Of a stretch of DNA of 64,000 nt, positions 48,418 through 61,215 are shown piece after piece. A program made the translations under genes and the position numbers. Origin of the DNA: Riptortus pedestris (lineage: Eukaryota; Arthropoda; Insecta; Hemiptera; Alydidae). Within the stretch, counting starts at the first letter, position 1, and the number at the start of each line of letters is the position of its first letter. The notes beneath the pieces are model-generated. The model was not told the origin of the DNA. It ran no database searches and saw only the letters and a list, made by a program, of their open reading frames with translations. Location: contig CM032228.1 of assembly GCA_019009955.1 (NCBI GenBank), positions 9,404,001 through 9,468,000 on the forward strand, read 5' to 3'.

Positions 48418-48530
48418 TGTATATATATTTATATAATTTTGAGCGGCCTCATTTTCCTCTTCTCCTAGGTAGGAACGATGGAAATTTGAAGTTAATTTTC
48501 GAAAATCGCGTCATAAGTACCCAAGCGAAC
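48418..48530 (-). mobile_element. HINE-like 5' end fragment
   Basis: ATAATTTTGAGCGGCCTCATTTTCC through CGAAAATCGCGTCATAAGTAC is the conserved 5' block. The palindromic tip is lost. Confidence 0.6.
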
Positions 48531-50150
48531 TCGAATAAAATTCTAGAAATTGAATAAACCCCTATTTGTCTGGAGTGCTAAATGAAAGCGTCATCTATTC
48601 CTCAATCTAAAGTTCAAGATAAACAGCACGATGATAGCATGCCTTGTTCATCCACAGCTGTTATAATTTGGACGAAAATTAATTAATCTGGTTCTCTGAC
48701 GCACTCATAATTCCAATTAATGAAAGAAAAAGTGAGAAAAATTACACACATTTTTTAATTTGTAGGAAATAAGATAAGTAAAATTGAAATTAATTAATAT
48801 TCCTTATAACATTTTATACTATTTTTTTTTTAATATAAAAAGGTAAAAACATAAAATGTTACAATGAAAGCCTTGAAGTTGATAAGAACAACAATAGTGC
48901 CGTTTACTTCCTTAGCAGATATATTCAAACCAATATTTACTTCACAAGAATTATTTCTAAAGTCAAGTAATTTAAATAAGGTTGTGTTTAGAATAAAGTA
49001 ATTTTAAAGGTATTTGTTAAGTTAAATCAATTGAATTAAGTATAAATATTGAATCTTTAATGATAAATTGGATTAGAGACAGAAATCTCTAATATTCTAC
49101 TAGTATTTGGTGCAAAACTCATTCAAGTTGGAGAATCAATTGTACTAATGATACAGTTCAATATTGGACCTGTGCATACAACTAAGATTATTATTGCTAA
49201 TTAACTTATTAAGAAATGAAGCATACGTACTGGCGAACATATTGTAACGTTTTTTTTTTTACAAAATCAGTAATAAACATTGTTTATTAGAGTTCTTTGG
49301 ATGGCAAAATTAAATACACACAAGCTTCAGAATTTTTATCACTGCACAATTTATTTAAGAATGCACTATACAATCGGTTAATTATTCTTAATTACTACTA
49401 ACAGTATGCACTGATAGCTTCACTGTTCTTGTTATTACACAGTCCAATAATTCACTCACGGTCACTGAATTTCACAAAAAGACGGCACTGCTCTGTTTTT
49501 TACTTCGCGAAGTTAACGGCACTGCACTGTCTTAAACACGGTACTATACTGTTGCTTACATACAGAGTCACGGCACAACACTGATCTTCACATAAAAACA
49601 CTTTACCGCACTGCACGCGCAAATCCCACGTTGGTGCTGAACGGGAAGATTTAAGGAATCTAAGAATGGGGATAACATACGATCGATCTCTTCCAGTAAT
49701 TTGAAAAAATCAGTATCTTTTACGTACGTAAGTGTCCAGTTAACTATATCGAACATTTATAGAGCCTCAACGAATATTTGAAAATGAGTTCCTAATCAAT
49801 CCCTGTCCACTGCTGAACACTGTGGACAATTAAAAACATTATGTTATTTATAACTAAACCGAATCTATTTACAATCACATTCTCGGTGTTTTATCAATGG
49901 TCAATTGTAGAGTAGTATCAGAGAATAAACGTTGAGCGATTTCTATTCAATGCAAATTCTCTATTCAAAACGTCATGGGTCAAATACCGTAAATGTAAAA
50001 TAAAGAAATCTGCATGCTACCTTCACGAGCAAATGAGCTTCGAACTTCAAATATGAAATACTGTTTTAATTGGTCTTTTACTGTTGTAAAATACATGAAA
50101 ATACTAAGGGCGATGACGTCATCGACTAAGATTGTGGTCTAGACTCCAAA
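48531..50150. other. Transporter intron, nothing recognised
   Basis: The segment 49430-49620 is GC-richer and repeats CACGGCACTGCACTG-like phrases, possibly the worn end of an unrecognised element. No coding feature. Confidence 0.4.
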
Positions 50151-50352
50151 ATGTTTATTTTTCCATACCATAATCGATATTTAGCCATTTCATTCAACAC
50201 TATTGAACATATACGTTAATGGCTGAAACAGGTCCATGAATAGTGGGCAGGGCTTCCAAAATTCAATTCATCTCCGTTATAATAATGTCGGATCAAAAAA
50301 TTTTGTCGAATCCATCCTTTTAAAGCATTGATGCTCTGCAATTGCTGATCTA
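50150..50352 (+). mobile_element. Old HINE-like fragment
   Basis: Worn body: ATCGATATTTAGCCATTT, GTTAATGGCTGAAACAGGTCC, CATCTCCGTTATAATAATGTCGGATC. A young copy begins 7 bases later. Confidence 0.55.
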
Positions 50353-50358
50353 TGCATT

Positions 50359-51062
50359 TTAGCAGATTTCCCTTAAAGAAAATCAACTCTTGAGGTCGTA
50401 CTCATGACGCGATTTTCCAAAAGTTTCTTCAAATGTCCATCCTTCCCAGGAGATGACGAAAATGAGGTCCGTCCAAAATTATATATATATATATTGCAAA
50501 TTAAATTTACTAAATATATTGTTCTATAAATTTATTCTCTATGTTGAATATTAACCGAGATATTTACATTTTCCAGTATTCAGCCTTCAGCAAACCCCCA
50601 CTTATACTCATATTACATAAATAATACTCTGTTATGTAATAAACCATATTATTTGAAGCTTTAATGCCATAAATTGTTTTAAGGAGACCTTTATTATGCG
50701 AGATAAATGCAAATATGTAATCGTGAACCCCCCCCCCCCGTCTTAAGTTGTTGGACGACTAAACTGATTTGATTGAGATAAAAATTATTCTGATCCATTA
50801 TAAATTACAGTAACAGATATAGTAAATAGTTTTCAATAAAATTAATATGTTATATTCTGGTATATTTCCGTAATGGTTTTTCTTTCCTGTGAGAAGTTGG
50901 CATACCTGTTTGTTTACTCCCGTCTGGAGGTTTCTTATTATCGTTTGTATTTATTCACTTGATGTTGACGGTGCTATTGTGTTACCAGTATGTAGTTTTA
51001 TCTATTGTTAAACATCACGAGGGAAATCTGCTTAGCTTACGCAGCAACAGAGTGACGGACTT
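50359..51062 (+). mobile_element. HINE-like element (long subtype, internal deletion)
   Basis: TTAGCAGATTTCCCTTAAAG to CAGCAACAGAGTGACGGACTT (hairpin mutated). The short TA tract at 50480-50494 leads straight to ATTGCAAATTAAATTTACTA, so the block after the TA is deleted. Confidence 0.85.
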
Positions 51063-51249
51063 TTGGAGATTTGTCGCTGTTGTTAATTAGGAATTGAGGG
51101 TAAAGTAAAGTTATACAAGGAAGTGACCGTAAAGGGGAAAAGACCGATGTTACTCATGGCTGAATGTTATAATAATTATTTTATTGCGAAAATGGGGTAG
51201 GGGGGAGAAAGTAGAAATGATGGATGAGAAACACATCCAAATTGCATTT

Positions 51250-51374
51250 TTGTAGATTTCCCTGAAGGGAAATCAGCTCTTGAGGTAGTACTCATGACGC
51301 GATTTTCGAAACATTTCTTCAAATGTCCATCAATTCTACCCAGTGGATGACGAAAATGAGGTCCGTTCACAATG

Positions 51375-51416
<42 letters not shown>

Positions 51417-52230
51417 GACTGTTAATGCTCTAGCGGTCGCAATGTTTGTGTGAGCGCTATCAAACTTGATATTTAAACGTTTTATGTAAGAGAGATAAAG
51501 ATCTTTAATGGCTGAATCGGACCAGGGAGGGATTTCGAAAATTCGAAATATCTTCGTTACTATACGACAGATCGAAAATTTGTAAAGAACCAATCTTAAT
51601 GCAAATGTAATGACCTATAAATGTTGTTCTATACATATTTTCTGTATCATGAATATTAACCGAGATATTTGGATTTTGTAGTTCTCAGCTTTCAGGAAGC
51701 CCCCACTCCTGCTCATGCCATATTAACAATAAACTGTTATGTCATGAACTACTTCATTCAAATGTTCAATAACAAATATTGTTTTTGTTGAAATTTTACT
51801 TTGTGAGATATATGCAAATACGTTCGGTTGCCCCCCCTTTGTTCTTGGATTACTAAAATTTAAGTGATTGTGATGAAAATGATTCTGAATCATTAAAAAT
51901 TACAGAACTAGTTTTAGTATATGGTTTTCAATAAAATTTATATGTTATATTCAGATATATTTAATTAATTATTTTATTTCCGGTCTAGAATAGTTTCCTA
52001 CCTATTCAGTCAGCGCTGGTTGGCTAGCCTGTTTGTTTACAATTCAGACGCTTTCCGTTGTTGAGATTATTAACTTGTAAATTGACTGAAATATATCTCA
52101 TTACCGTTTGTATTTATTCAATTAACATTCACGGTAGTATTACCAGTATGTAGATTGATCTATTGTAAACCTGGAACCTACTCGCATGGGAAATCTGCTT
52201 AGTTTACGCAGCCCCTGCGTGACGGACTTT
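51250..52230 (+). mobile_element. HINE-like element (long subtype)
   Basis: TGTAGATTTCCCTGAAGGGAAATC start (variant tip) to CAGCCCCTGCGTGACGGACTT; (TA)n at 51377-51413. Confidence 0.88.
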
Positions 52231-52614
52231 TTGTAGATGAGAATGGCCCTTCATGGATCAGACTACTAAAAGCAGTACATGATTTTAAAGCAATATATGC
52301 TCCACAACTTTTGTCTAAGAAAGTTCTTAATAGAATCCACTGATAACATATCACTAATTTAGGTTTTAAAACAATCATTAAAAAAAAAAAATAGAAAGGT
52401 CTTTTCTGGGATTTTCCTCACAGTTAATAGATAACCATCAATTCTCTACATTTATCATTGTCAAGTGTTGCATCTTTCGAAAAGTATAAACACATTTTTT
52501 GGACTGGTTTTCGTCCCACCTATTTTTTAAGTAGAAAATAGCCAAATGACAATAGATATGAAAAATTTTGAGCTACATTAGCTCCTGTTGAAACTAACAA
52601 CAGTTCGTTTCTTT

Positions 52615-52656
<42 letters not shown>

Positions 52657-52750
52657 GCTGATTAAGGGTTTAAGATAATGTTAAGAGCTATTCTTTTTAA
52701 CAGTTGCAATTAGCCATATTTTTACTCAAGGAATTATTTTAAATTTTGCA
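52231..52750. other. Transporter intron, only a short (TA)n
   Basis: (TA)n at about 52615-52655; no other feature. Confidence 0.5.
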
Positions 52751-52757
52751 TACTTAC

Positions 52758-52873
52758 ATAATTTTCGGACGTTGCCATGCCGACTACGGCTACAGATAAA
52801 TTGAGCCGAAGTATGAAAGCAACCATTAACCCGCCAAAAGAAAGGAAGGCCTGAAAGTGTCGAACTCCAAAAC
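52758..52873 (-). CDS. SLC17-type transporter, exon 2 (GVRH motif and helix 1)
   Basis: The acceptor is TTTCAG and the donor TAT|GTAAGTA. The exon has 116 nt: two bases completing a Gly codon, then 38 codons. It encodes FGVRHFQAFLSFGG..., with helix 1 containing the family hallmark LRLNLSVAVVGM and its conserved arginine. In insect SLC17 proteins this block (G-V/I-R-H, then R-x-N-L-S-V-A) follows the N-tail directly. The exon ends in phase 0. Confidence 0.9.
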
Positions 52874-52884
52874 CTGAAATTAGG

Positions 52885-53790
52885 ACCATTATTAATTTTT
52901 CAAGAAGAAACGAGAAAAACTTGATGTTGTGCTTATATCAAAAGAATCCACAGGTTTCTTCTCAAAGGTGTAATAGAAAGCAGACGCAGGCTCATGGACG
53001 AGGAGACGGCTTTTCGTTTCTATTGCATCTTTACTGATTACCTAAGGGTAATTCTTCTTCTTTTTTTTTATCCTAAGCAATATGTTAATTTTAGACTTTA
53101 ACACTTGTAAGTGCGAAAGTTAATAGAATCAGTAGTCCTGATAAAAGTTGAGTCCACTTGCAATGCACTAATTGGAAAGAACTCCAAATAACACTGGATA
53201 CCAGGAAATACTTTAATCCGAAGATACTGAACTGATATAAACTGTACAGCAACTTTCACAATCAGGACAATCAAGGAAAACGTGGATGCAATGAAAATCT
53301 TATTGTGGACTCTCCGAAATATTAAAACTCAAATTATTAAGCAAAGAAGGAATCAGCAAAATCTTTATTCAAAGCATTGCAAAACGAATCCACGTGGAAT
53401 TCCAAACTCTCGTGCAAAAAAACTACCTGAGGAAAGAATATAACTCTATAGAATCTGATTCAAAGTACACTAGAAACACTGCAGCCCGTACGTGCAGACG
53501 AATTAATTCTCGTTTAATTTGTGGAAATATTCTTGAATGCCTAATTTACAAATCTTTACAATTATTAATGACACGTACACTATCAATAAGATTTAACAGG
53601 TACACATCTTAACCGGCAAACGATATTTTGTTCTTTGCACGGCTTTGCATAATACTCAACTGAAAAGTACCAGCTTTTGATAGGTTATGGCGGCCTTCAA
53701 CATTACAAGAACTGAAGAATATAAGTATTAGAAACAAATTAATATTATTATTGAATAATTTTTCTGGTCACAAATATTACTCTTAATAAT
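52885..53790. other. Transporter intron, nothing recognised
   Basis: The 72-codon frame at 53394-53612 has no recognisable features. Confidence 0.5.
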
Positions 53791-53792
53791 TA

Positions 53793-54226
53793 AAAGTCCG
53801 TCACGCAGGGGCTGCGTAAACTAAGCAGATTTCCCACGTGAAGTTATACAGTAGAGAAATCTCCATAGCAGAGCCAAACGGTTACGGCAAAGGGCGGAAC
53901 TAGCTTTTCGCGGGAAATTCAAAAATCCGTTATCGGCCCAAATTTCATAAAAATGCAAATATCTCGGTTAATATTCAAGATAGGGAATACATGTATATAA
54001 CAATATTTATAGTAAATTTAATTTGCAATAAGATATATTCTATACAATTTTTCGATCCGACGCATAATAACGGAGATATTTTGAATTTTCAAAAATCCCT
54101 CCCTCTAAACCCCCACTGGTCCGATTTCAGCCATTAACGAACTTGATCTTCCTTTTTACATAAAACGATTAAATTCCGAGTTTGGTAACGATCAAATAAA
54201 AATTGCGACCGCTAGAGCGTTAACAG

Positions 54227-54294
<68 letters not shown>

Positions 54295-54414
54295 GAACGG
54301 ACCTCATTTTCGTCATCTCCTTGGTAGGATCGATGGACATTTGAAGAAATTTTTCGAAACTCGCGTCATGAGTACGACCTCAATAGCTGATTTCCCTTAA
54401 GGGAAATCTGCTAA
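53793..54414 (-). mobile_element. HINE-like element
   Basis: AAGTCCGTCACGCAGGGGCTGCG to CTTAAGGGAAATCTGCTAA with (TA)n at 54232-54288. Its right neighbour is an RT relic in which it may have inserted. Confidence 0.9.
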
Positions 54415-54439
54415 AATTACTTAACCGGCCGAACGAGGA

Positions 54440-54810
54440 TGCCTTCGAGGTACTTTGCGCAGAAGTTCATCAACCTTTTATTTATAAAATTAAAAGGAAA
54501 AGGTGTCATCACGCCTTTATGCTGACGGCCATGCGGTGATTTTTGAGACCAATTCACAAAATTCATTAGAAGAAAAAGCCAAACATTTGACAAATATCTT
54601 GACTTAGTGGTATGAAATTCACAAATTAAGCCTTAATTACACCAAAACCGAGAACTTCTTGAAATGAAAAATTTCGCATACTTCTCCTTTCATAGCATTC
54701 TACCTTCACAGTAAAGCAAATACTTGGGGCGTTTATTTGACGACCGTTTTCCACTTCACTGGTCATTTTAGGGAATTGAGTAACTCTTTTCATAAATTTA
54801 ATTCTGGATT
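54440..54810 (+). pseudogene. Reverse transcriptase relic (YADG, YLG motifs)
   Basis: Reads L-Y-A-D-G-H-A-V-I-F-E-T-N-S-Q-N-S-L-E-E-K-A, then, after a stop, WYEIHKLSLNYTKTENFLK and, after frameshifts, YLGVYLTTVFHFTGHFRELSN. Y-A-D-D (second Asp changed to Gly), L-x-x-N-x-x-K-T and Y-L-G-V are consecutive LINE RT blocks. Confidence 0.6.
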
Positions 54811-54819
54811 CCTATGCTC

Positions 54820-55900
54820 CAGTAGAGTCTCACACTGCTACCATAATTCCTGTTTTGGTTATTGAGATTAGCGTATACATTACATTGCCATAATTTTCCT
54901 GTAAAAAGCTAAATGCACTAGAAGTTTTCTTTATATTTTCCAAAACAGAAAATAAATGCGCCTGCATTAGTACCAATTCTGACACTTTTCTTTGAAGAAG
55001 AATACACTAGTATTTTAGAAGGATCCGTTGAAGTAAGCCTCCACTCCTGAGGCTGTTAGTAAAGTTTAAAACAACTCTCTTTAGCAACATTCATTTCCTT
55101 GACAAACTTAGGCAAATTATCTCAATTCTATTGAGACATATTCATGAGACACGAATAATCTATTGTTCTGAAGTGGAAGTCAAAACTTCGAAATTTACAA
55201 AAGTTAACAACTTCTTAGGGTCTTAATCGTTCATCTAAGCATAATGTTTTCTTTACTTTTCTCCTACAACCAATATTAGTAAGAACTGTAAAAGTTCATA
55301 GAGATCTTCCGTTTTTAATTGGCTAAGTTACAAAAGAGCGGATTCAGAGACAGGCGATTTTCAACTTTGATGTCATTGGTGTAAGAATAGTCTGAAATGT
55401 AAACAAAAATGATCTCTACCAAAATTTTTTTTTTTTTTAAATATTTATTCGTTTATTTGCAACAACATATATACATATCTACCAAATTTAAGTGGAATAT
55501 CTGCCTTATTAAGAAGTAGCTAGTAAATTGGAAGCCGGCGATATTGCTTAACTCATGTTATATGCTAGGACGGATTTATTATCGTTGAAGGCGTTATGAA
55601 GGAAAGATTGTCAATACCAGATTATTATCTCTTTAATAAGATGTTCTTCGTGTCCAGGTTCAGGTAATATGTTTTGTGAACGAAGATTCAGGAATGATTT
55701 TAATAGAAAATATTCGTTGCAGCGTAGTTAGGAAGTAACAACTCTGAACCAAGTGGTAATAACCACTCGTCCTGGAAAGGCATGAGGGGAAAACGTTTTG
55801 AGCGTAATACTTATTAATACTGTAACATCAACGCTTCTAGTAAAGCACAGCCCTTTGGGGACTTTAAATATATTACAGAAGATATTTAAAATGCATACAT
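54820..55900. other. Transporter intron, nothing recognised
   Basis: AT-rich; a T-run at 55425-55438 followed by AAATATTTATTCGTTTATTTGC may be a retroposon tail, otherwise unremarkable. Confidence 0.45.
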
Positions 55901-55902
55901 AC

Positions 55903-55967
55903 CATGATGGTTGATGCTTGGATGCACCTCTTCGGCAAGATCTGGCCTCCCCATTGCATCTGCATTC
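55903..55967 (-). CDS. SLC17-type transporter, exon 1 of those recognised (N-terminal tail)
   Basis: The acceptor is TCTAG at 55970-55968 and the donor is GTATGT from 55902. The likely start is the ATG at 55954-55952 (MGRPDLAEEVHPS...), giving 17 codons plus one base of a Gly codon completed in the next exon. The open frame continues upstream of this ATG to the acceptor (NADA-M), so a further 5' exon must exist and could hold an earlier start. This is the cytoplasmic N-tail, and it ends directly before the conserved GVRH motif. Confidence 0.75.
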
Positions 55968-55969
55968 CT

Positions 55970-57030
55970 AGAGGAAAATGATCCTTTATATAAAATATTA
56001 TACTCGGAATGTCATGTCATTAACAATTTAAGAACTGATAAATTTTTGACACGTCTTATCATTTGAATTGATGTGAAGATTAATAAGTAATTTGTAGGCA
56101 GACTTCAAACTCAATTGTCCACCATATCGGTGAGTGGTGACCAAAGTGTTCTCTATTGTAATAAACACGGAAAAAAAATTAAGAAAATTAAATAACCTTG
56201 CATGAAAGATGATTGTCTTCATTTATTCTTTAAGAGGACAATTTTATTCCTCTTAAGATAATGTAGTTAATACTTTCCAAATTCCTTCCTATATTTTACG
56301 CCAAAAAACGAAATGCATAGAGATTTTCGTATATACTTTTATGTGATTTTGGCACAATAAACCAATATTTCAAGCAAATACATAACATAGAGTGTAAAAT
56401 AACATGAACGTCGTGAGGATGGAAAAGGTACATTTACGTTACCCTGACTTACAGAATAGCTTTGAAATTTAATGCTCAAGAAAAAATAATTAAAAGAAAT
56501 CGTCATTACTGATAGATTTACCAATGCTAATATATTGACTAAAGAAAGAGAAATGTTAAAAAATAGCAGAAATAACTAGTAACTCCTCACTCCTCCTTTA
56601 TCACTTTTATCTACTCTTTTTTTTCAATTTTTATTCAGCGCTGTTATTTATAGTCGTAATGACTAATAGAAATTTTGACTTCCAAGTAACATCTCCAACT
56701 CCAGTCGATGGTAGTACAGCATAAAACTGACCACATTAGCAATATTCCAATCCTTGGCACATATTCAAAAAAAATCACAATTCTATACAAAATTTTAAAA
56801 TGGTTAAAATTAAATAAGGTTTTAGAACAGGAAAACGGATTTTGAGCACAATTTGTTTTATACATTTTTTTGATTAAATCAATTTTAGGAATTTGACTTT
56901 GCGTAACACCAAAATAATAAAGAATAAACAACAATATTTACGAATAAGTATTTTGACGTTAAAGTAAACTCCCCCGGTGGTTGTAAAAGAGTGTATGTTA
57001 ACAATATTCATTCCCTTAACTCATATGCAA
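55970..57030. other. Region upstream of the first recognised transporter exon
   Basis: Should hold the 5' UTR exon or intron of the transporter gene; no promoter motif or exon could be identified with confidence. Open frames of 61-96 codons show no family features. Confidence 0.4.
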
Positions 57031-57037
57031 ACAATGT

Positions 57038-57139
57038 TTAGCAGATTTACCCTAAAGGAAATCAGCTATTGAGGTAGTACTAAAATTTCCGAAAAGTTCT
57101 TCAAATGTTCATCGATCCTACCCAGGAGATGACGAACAT
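57038..57139 (+). mobile_element. HINE-like solo 5' end
   Basis: TTAGCAGATTTACCCTAAAGGAAATC through CCAGGAGATGACG; the rest is missing. Confidence 0.7.
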
Positions 57140-57326
57140 AAGTAATATTTATGTAGCTGTGCTGTCATCTGATACACAGTGATTGTGTATTAAACAATAC
57201 GTATTAATAATATAACATTCAATTAGATTGCTCTATGATATTTATTATATATTTCTAGTTTTTATTTAATTATTTCTGATGGTAATATTCCAAAATAAGG
57301 TTAATCTAATATGTAGGTCTCTTAAT

Positions 57327-57967
57327 AAAACAGACGCTGCAATGCTTTTTTTTTAAATTTTAACATTATATTTTTTTCTTCACACCAAGACGTAAAAAGA
57401 AAAGGAATGACAATTTTCCTTTACTTTATAAGACTTAAATATAAGATAGATAATGTTGTCACGTTTACTTTGAGAGTACTAAAGTTAAAACTGTACTTGG
57501 TAAATTATGATAAATTGCATTCTTTATCCACGTCTAAATATTATTTAAATCCAAGGTGTTTCGGTACTGTGATACCCGAGATTAAATTGTTGATTTTGCA
57601 CCCAGAATGTCTAAGCTTTCATTTTTTCTTATTTTTTTTTTTTTTTTTTTTTTTTTATTCAGTGAAATATAAAACTTCTTTTTTCCCGTTTAGATAAGAT
57701 GTTAAGAAGGCAAATATTCAAAGCATCTCATTGAGTTAATTTATTTATTTCTTTTGTAAATAATTTACACCATTTCTTTGTTCATACATTGAAAAAAATA
57801 AATGTACATTATTAAATTAGTTAATTAACTTGGTGATTCATTTCGAGTATGTTTATAATTTAATTTGTTCTGTTTAATTAAATATTATGAGTAGGAAATG
57901 TTATATGAGCAAATGATGTAAGAGACACTCCTAATAGCCTATACAAAGCAGAATGAAATATTCTGGG
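57327..57967 (+). repeat. Long inverted repeat, arm 1 (empty-site copy)
   Basis: AAAACAGACGCTGCAATGC through AAGCAGAATGAAATATTCTGGGG. The reverse complement, highly similar, is at 61744-62338 plus 62748-62790. This arm lacks the two HINE-like insertions present in arm 2, so it shows the pre-insertion sequence. No coding potential is evident beyond a 96-codon frame shared with arm 2. Confidence 0.88.
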
Positions 57968-58134
57968 GATAGTTAGAAGACCCTAGAAACAACATCCGTT
58001 ATACGATAATTAGAATTTACATCTGGGTTTCCTTGGACTTTAAAAAACATATATGTTCAACCATATTGGTGACAATCTTGGCCTTATCAAGAAAATGTTA
58101 AGAATAAATTAGAATTAGAATACTGTTTTCGGTC

Positions 58135-59502
58135 TTTTTTTTTTTTTTTTTTTATTTTTTCTTCTCATAGTAACCCTGTGAGGAGTTATTTATTCGAATA
58201 CATGTTCCATTGCCACATGGCATATTACATGTATTATTATGTTAAACACATCATTATTTTACAATAAATATTTTTTTATCAACTGTCATTCAAATATTCA
58301 AGAAATAAAATAAAAAATGAAATAAATAAAAATAAAAATAAAATACAATATTAAGGTAAGTATGGTAATTACAAACAGAATTAATAAATGAAATGAAAAG
58401 TAAATAAATAAATACAATAGGAACAAAAGCATATCAATTGAAATTAAACTTAAACTCAACGATGTTTAATTTGCGAGTCTATGTAAGGTAAATATATTGA
58501 ATTATAATTCCCATTCCTCACAATCAACTTCACATTCTAATGAATTTTTGCTACATCCATATCTATACTTTTGATAAACTTTATAAATTCTTTACTATAT
58601 TTGTTAAATATAATATGAGGTGGTTCTGGCCAATTACCTCCTTTTAAAATTATGTTCATTATTAAATTTGATCTATTTTGACTAAATGTTGTGCAGTCAT
58701 AAAGTATATGTAAAAACGTTTGTGTTGTCTGTAAGTCGCAAGTACATTTGTCATTGTCTTGAATTTTAAATCTTGTTAAATAATGTCCTGTCTGTCCATG
58801 TTCTGTTAGAAATTGTGTGCATTTGTGATGGTGACTCTTAATTGTGTTGTAGTTGTTGTGAGTTATATTTGGTATGTATTGATGTAAACTGTAAGATTTG
58901 CTACATGTCGTCCATTCTCTGTTCCACTTTTGTATTGTGTCGGTACGTAAGTCTTTTTTAATGTATGAGAGTGGCACGAGGGCAAATTCTGGGTTTATGT
59001 TGGTATCCTGGGCTGCTTCCTTTGCTAACGTATCGGCTTGTTCGTTTCCAATATTTCCTGAGTGGGCTTTTACCCATTCTATATGTATATGTAGGATTAA
59101 GTGTATAACTTCTAGAATATGTTTTCTAATGTTTTCTGTGAGCGGGTCGTGTATAGTAGGGTTGCGTATTGAGTAAATGAGAGTCGTGTTGTCTGTGTGT
59201 ATGGTCGTATATTTGTGTAGGTTGTATGACGATTTTATAATATATTCGGTAGCTTTTAAAACAGCGTATTTCTCTGCTTGATTATTAGAGCATCTAGCAT
59301 CAAGTCGGTATTTGTATTTTAGAACATGTCCACTTGTAGTCTCAACAATTAATGCTGCTCCAGGTGTGTTGTTGTCAGTTTTGCTTCCGTCAGTAAATAT
59401 GTGGGATGTCATAGTGTTTTCAGTCCATGGTGTTTTCGGTCTTATAATGATATTAAAGTATATGAATTTTAAACGTTTGAGTTCTGATAATCTGGCGCCC
59501 AA
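58135..59502 (-). pseudogene. 5'-truncated LINE with RNase H and C-terminal domain (R1/I-like)
   Basis: The open frame 59502-58537 (321 codons) encodes an RNase HI domain: H-I-F-T-D-G-S-K near residue 36, NNQAEKYAVLKA (Glu) near 80, T-I-H-T-D-N near 104, and W-V-K-A-H-S-G-N-I-G-N-E-Q-A-D near 145-160. All four acidic/His catalytic positions are present. It is followed by K-W-N-R-E-W and a C-T-C...H-x-x-x-x-C zinc-like motif. The 3' UTR runs to a poly(A) (T-run 58135-58153). The RT and ORF1 are absent. RNase H intactness suggests a fairly recent insertion. Its 3' end recurs at 6404-6517. Confidence 0.85.
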
Positions 59503-59899
59503 TGGAATTTACTTTTATTTTCATAGAAATGAGAAATTACTTGAATACGAATTAAGTGAATTAATTGTCAATGGGTGTTATAGAAGATAGAAGGTAAAAT
59601 TTAAAATAAAATTGAATTATCTCCATTATTATGATGCCAATTGGTATTTTATATTATTTTCTCTCAAAAAAATGGTCGAGTATTACCAAGTTATGTTTAT
59701 TATTTAATTTGAATCCTATAGTTTATCAACAATTCTACTCATTATAGGTTTACTTAAACCAACTGTATCAATAAACATTTCGTGTCTAGTGTGTGTTAAT
59801 TTTCAGTCCTTTTGAAAAAAAAAAGTCAAGTTACTTCGGAAGAAAACGGGAATAGAATGTGGAATGACGACATAAGCGTAATATTGTATCTTGAGGGAA

Positions 59900-59938
59900 A
59901 TTTGTTAAGTTTATGCAACACCTACATGACCGATTTTT
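59900..59938 (+). mobile_element. Old HINE-like 3' end
   Basis: GAGGGAAATTTGTTAAGTTTATGCAACACCTACATGACCGATTTTT keeps the order subterminal repeat, lost hairpin, GACGGA-like tip. Confidence 0.45.
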
Positions 59939-60003
59939 CATTTTCTCTTCTTTTTTTTTCAAGAATAGACTAAATCAACCTTGACGGGAAGAAAAATTAA
60001 CGA

Positions 60004-61135
60004 CCTTTTATTTCCTTAAGGGAGCTGTTGAGGTCATACTCATGACGCGATTTTCGAAATTTTTCTTCAAATGTCCATCGATCCTACCCAGGAGATGACG
60101 AAAATGAGTTCCGTTCTTAACTGTATATATATATATATATATATTTGTCTGTTACCGCTCTAGCAGTCGCAATTTTCGTCTTATCGATACCAAACTTGAT
60201 ATATAATCGTTTTATACAAAAAGAAAGATCAAGTTCGTTAACGGCTGAAATCAGACCAGGGAGAGGGAGGTTTAGAGGGGAAGAATTTTGAAAATACTTA
60301 ATATCTCCGTTTTTATGAGTCGAATCGAAAACTTGTATAAAACCAATCTTATTGCAAATGTAATGTTCTATAAATGTTGTTATGTACATTTTTTCATTAT
60401 CTTCATTATTAACCGAGATATGTGACTTTATTAGTTTTCCGCCTTCAGTAAACCCCCACTGCTACAATACTCATGTTATATAAAAAAAAGTCCGTCACGC
60501 AGGGGCTGCGTAAACTAAGCAGATTTCCCCCGTGAAGTTTTACAATAGAGAAATCTGCACACTAGTAACACAATACCACCGTGATTAGATAATGAGAAAC
60601 CTTTCAGTTAATTAAAATAAATTCCCAACTGAAACGGCTTCTGAATTGTAAGAATAATTTATATTTTAATAACTCAAATTTTAGTTGTCCAAGAACTAAA
60701 GAAGGGGGGGGGCGGATGAACAGAACGTATTTTCATAAATCTCACCAAGTAAAGAAGGTAAGGTAAGGTTAAAAACGCCAGGTTAGAAGAAGCTTCCGCC
60801 TCAGCCGAGAATTGACGAAGATGGCCGACATAATCCAAACCACAGACTTCATAAAAATGCAAATATCTCGGTTAATATTCAAGATAGAGAATGAATGTAT
60901 ATAACAATATTTATAGTAAATTTAATTTGCAATAACATTAGTTCTATAGAATTTTTCGATCCGATGCATAATAACGGACATATTTTGAATTTTCGAAAAT
61001 CCCCCCTCTAAACCCCCCCTCCCTCTGGTCCGATTTCAGCCATTAACGAACTTGATCTGTCGTTTTACATAAAACGGTTAAATATCGAGTTTCGTAACGA
61101 TCAAACAAAAATTGCGACCGCTAGAGCGTTAACAG

Positions 61136-61215
<80 letters not shown>

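Larger units (their letters stand above)
25557..55967 (-). other. SLC17-type MFS transporter gene, span of ten recognised coding exons
   Basis: A major facilitator superfamily anion transporter of the SLC17 group (sialin/VGLUT/insect 'putative inorganic phosphate cotransporter'), predicted to sit in a plasma or organelle membrane and move organic anions or phosphate; the substrate cannot be read from sequence. Ten exons in order (minus strand): 55967-55903, 52873-52758, 45368-45138, 38207-38120, 37079-36993, 36735-36608, 35751-35590, 34419-34287, 33234-32993, 25697-25557. Every junction has GT/AG and the phases fit. Family landmarks appear in order: GVRHFQ plus LRLNLSVA (helix 1), FWGYGLLQ (helix 2), NWAIPQEK (after helix 4), NEEREYM, VPWRKI, NGLLSALPYL, DLSPNFAGIIMSISN, EWRIVF and QPWDSEERP. 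Nine exons give 413 codons from the chosen ATG, and the family is usually about 450-500 aa. The last exon carries an in-frame TAA, so intact function is doubtful. No 5' UTR exon or promoter was recognised. Confidence in family is high, in the exact N-terminus moderate. Confidence 0.9.

Noticed and set aside
59312..59590. 92-codon plus-strand frames opposite the LINE RNase H gene
   Set aside because: Antisense shadow of the minus-strand LINE coding frame; likewise 58898-59176 and 625-843.
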